Of a DNA stretch of 64,000 nucleotides, positions 62,695 through 64,000 are shown one piece after another. This DNA is from CAZMSD01 sp964568855 (GTDB lineage Bacteria > CAIWAD01): contig CAZMSD010000002.1 in NCBI GenBank assembly GCA_964568855.1, positions 1 to 64,000 on the forward strand. The letters are read 5' to 3'. Within the stretch, counting starts at the first letter, position 1. Every line of letters starts with the position of its first letter. Made by a program: the position numbers and the translations under genes. The notes under the pieces are model-generated. The model saw only the letters and a program-made list of their open reading frames with translations. It was not told the origin of the DNA and ran no database searches.

Positions 62695-63960
62695 CTATTT
62701 CGGGATGCTCTCCGCCAGGAAGATGCAGTCCGTCAGTTCCGCCTTCCCGCCGACCACGTCCTCGGCGAAGGTCTTGCAGCTCGGCGCGCCGCAAATGCCG
62801 CAGTCCACCTGGCGCAGCTTCTGCTGAATCCGCTCGATCTCCTTCATCCGCTTGATCGAGGTCACCAGGTCGGTGTCCAGGTAGCGCGTGGGGCGGGGCA
62901 GGATCTTGTCTTCAAGGTTGAAATAGCCCGCCTTGAGCAGCCGCTGCACTTCTTTGCGCTCCACCGGGATCTTCCGCTCGTAGCGCTCGCGCTGCTTGAT
63001 GCTGTTGGTCCGCGCAACGTAGGCGTTCTCGACGTTGAAAGGACCGCCGATGCAGCCCTGCATGCAGACCAGGGCCTCTACGAAATCCACGTTGCGCAGC
63101 CTGGAGTTCTCGATGTCGTCCATGATCTGCATCACGTGAGACATGCCCGAGACGGCCAGCCAGTTCTCCATCCTCGAGCTGCGGGAAATACTGCCCAGCG
63201 TGGGCCAGCCCGGATGGAACGAGAAACTCTCCGGAATCCGGCTTTCCGCGAAATCCGCCATCAACTCGAGGATCTTCGGCTGTAACACGCCGTAGACGTC
63301 CTTGATCGCGACCAGACCATCGAAATGCGACCTGGTCTTCTCGGCGGGCTGCTTGATGGAGACGATCACCGCCGGGCAGGGCGCCACGTAGATGATGCCG
63401 ATATCCTCCGGCGCCAGGCCCTCGCGCTCGCTCACCTTCTTCCTTGTCTCACGCGCCGTCAATTCCCGGGGCATGTCCAGAGGGAGCAGCAGCTCCACCA
63501 GGTCGGGATACTTGACCTGGATCAGGCGCACCACCGCCGGACAGAAGCAGGAGATCAGCGGCAGCCTGCCGCGGTAGCCCTTCAGGTGCTCCACGCAGGC
63601 CCTGGCAATGACCGCCGAGGAGGCGCCGATGTCGATCACCTCGTCGAAACCCAGACGGCGGAAGGCTTCATGCACCAGGTAGGGATGGACGGTCGCGTCG
63701 AACTGGGTGTAGAGCACCGGCGAGGGAATCACCACCTTGTACTTGTAACGCGAGATCTCCGTGAAAGCGTCGGAATCGGAAACTATGGCCCCCGGCTCGC
63801 AGACGGCGATGCAGTTGCCGCAGTCCACGCAGAGTTCCTCCTCGATCACGGCGTGGCCCGCGCGCGTGCGGATGGCTTGGGTGGGGCAGTTGCGCATGCA
63901 CTTGCCGTGCCCGCGGCAGGCTTCCACGTTCACGCGGTGCGCATGGTAGTACTTGGCCAT
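62695..63960 (-). CDS. [FeFe]-hydrogenase-domain protein with ferredoxin and Fe-S cluster modules
   Basis: 421 residues from the ATG at 63960 (GGGGGA seven bases upstream; a GTG two codons earlier lacks spacing). Two N-terminal [4Fe-4S] clusters (CRGHGKCMRNCPTQAI; CVDCGNCIAVCEPGAI) precede a hydrogenase large-subunit C-terminal domain. H-cluster Cys are kept at C138 and C140 (SCFCPAVV), C195 (APCPAV), C299 and C303 (VCMQGCIGG). The prototype TSCCP, MPCxxK and MACxxGC motifs are otherwise altered, as in sensory or divergent groups. A C-terminal PF04060-like Fe-S site follows (DCGICGAPSCKTFAEDVVGG). It may sense or handle H2. First visible gene of the redox operon; more genes may lie beyond the window. 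Confidence 0.82.
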   Translation of the reverse strand: MAKYYHAHRVNVEACRGHGKCMRNCPTQAIRTRAGHAVIEEELCVDCGNCIAVCEPGAIVSDSDAFTEISRYKYKVVIPSPVLYTQFDATVHPYLVHEAFRRLGFDEVIDIGASSAVIARACVEHLKGYRGRLPLISCFCPAVVRLIQVKYPDLVELLLPLDMPRELTARETRKKVSEREGLAPEDIGIIYVAPCPAVIVSIKQPAEKTRSHFDGLVAIKDVYGVLQPKILELMADFAESRIPESFSFHPGWPTLGSISRSSRMENWLAVSGMSHVMQIMDDIENSRLRNVDFVEALVCMQGCIGGPFNVENAYVARTNSIKQRERYERKIPVERKEVQRLLKAGYFNLEDKILPRPTRYLDTDLVTSIKRMKEIERIQQKLRQVDCGICGAPSCKTFAEDVVGGKAELTDCIFLAESIPK

Positions 63961-64000
63961 GTCCACGTCCCCCGTTTTCGGAAGACCTCGGGAGCCCTTC
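63961..64000. other. Right window edge
   Basis: 40 bases upstream of the [FeFe]-hydrogenase-domain gene, containing its ribosome site region. Too short to judge whether an upstream gene belongs to the same operon. Confidence 0.3.

Overview
The window is GC-rich DNA from a diderm (Gram-negative) bacterium. It has a lipid A pathway pyrophosphatase (LpxH-like), a class A penicillin-binding protein and many exported proteins. One exported protein (52135-54465) ends in an NHPNPFNP-type FlgD-like C-terminal domain, which is typical of FCB-superphylum and Eisenbacteria/Krumholzibacteria-like lineages. That placement is an inference; no rRNA or other taxonomic marker is complete here.

Layout: 1-3500 holds a tRNA-Tyr/Gly/Thr-tuf operon (tuf cut by the window edge), leuS and tRNA-Pro. 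3.9-12.7 kb holds a large exported protein, a UbiE/MenG methyltransferase, a MITE-like element, a TPR lipoprotein-like or periplasmic protein, PBP1A, an uncharacterised protein, LpxH and an internally deleted clpB remnant. 12.9-21.3 kb holds a NYN nuclease fused to a cold-shock-like domain, a zinc metallopeptidase, a CoA-disulfide-reductase-like flavoprotein, an AgcS amino acid:Na+ symporter, FolC and proline dehydrogenase. 21.3-26.8 kb holds an exported phospholipase-D-fold protein, tRNA-Gln, a methyltransferase and two uncharacterised proteins.

26.9-31.5 kb is a tightly coupled operon that matches the mycobacterial route to polyprenyl-phosphoryl-arabinose: UbiA-type phosphoribosyltransferase, DprE1, DprE2, then a GT-C membrane glycosyltransferase that could use the product. 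31.6-42.8 kb is a chemotaxis locus (cheA, two poly-HAMP receptors, cheW, cheR, cheB, cheD, an HDOD protein) with a convergent single-domain response regulator.

44.0-50.5 kb centres on a three-gene unit: an exported TPR-CHAT (caspase-fold) protein, an ECF-like sigma factor and a zinc-finger-type transmembrane anti-sigma factor. A perfect TGTGA-N6-TCACA palindrome lies upstream. The arrangement suggests a protease-sigma-anti-sigma signalling circuit and is the best candidate for an undescribed system. 50.6-55.5 kb holds an AAA/DUF4143 ATPase, an Asp-box exported protein and a methyltransferase. 55.5-64.0 kb is a soluble redox operon: a [FeFe]-hydrogenase-domain protein, NuoE-, NuoF- and NuoG-like subunits, and an NfnA/NfnB pair, suggesting flavin-based electron transfer among NAD(P)H, ferredoxin and possibly H2.

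A heptamer, GTGATAC, is scattered across the whole window about eight times more often than base composition predicts. It appears in all reading frames, so it looks like a DNA-level signal.
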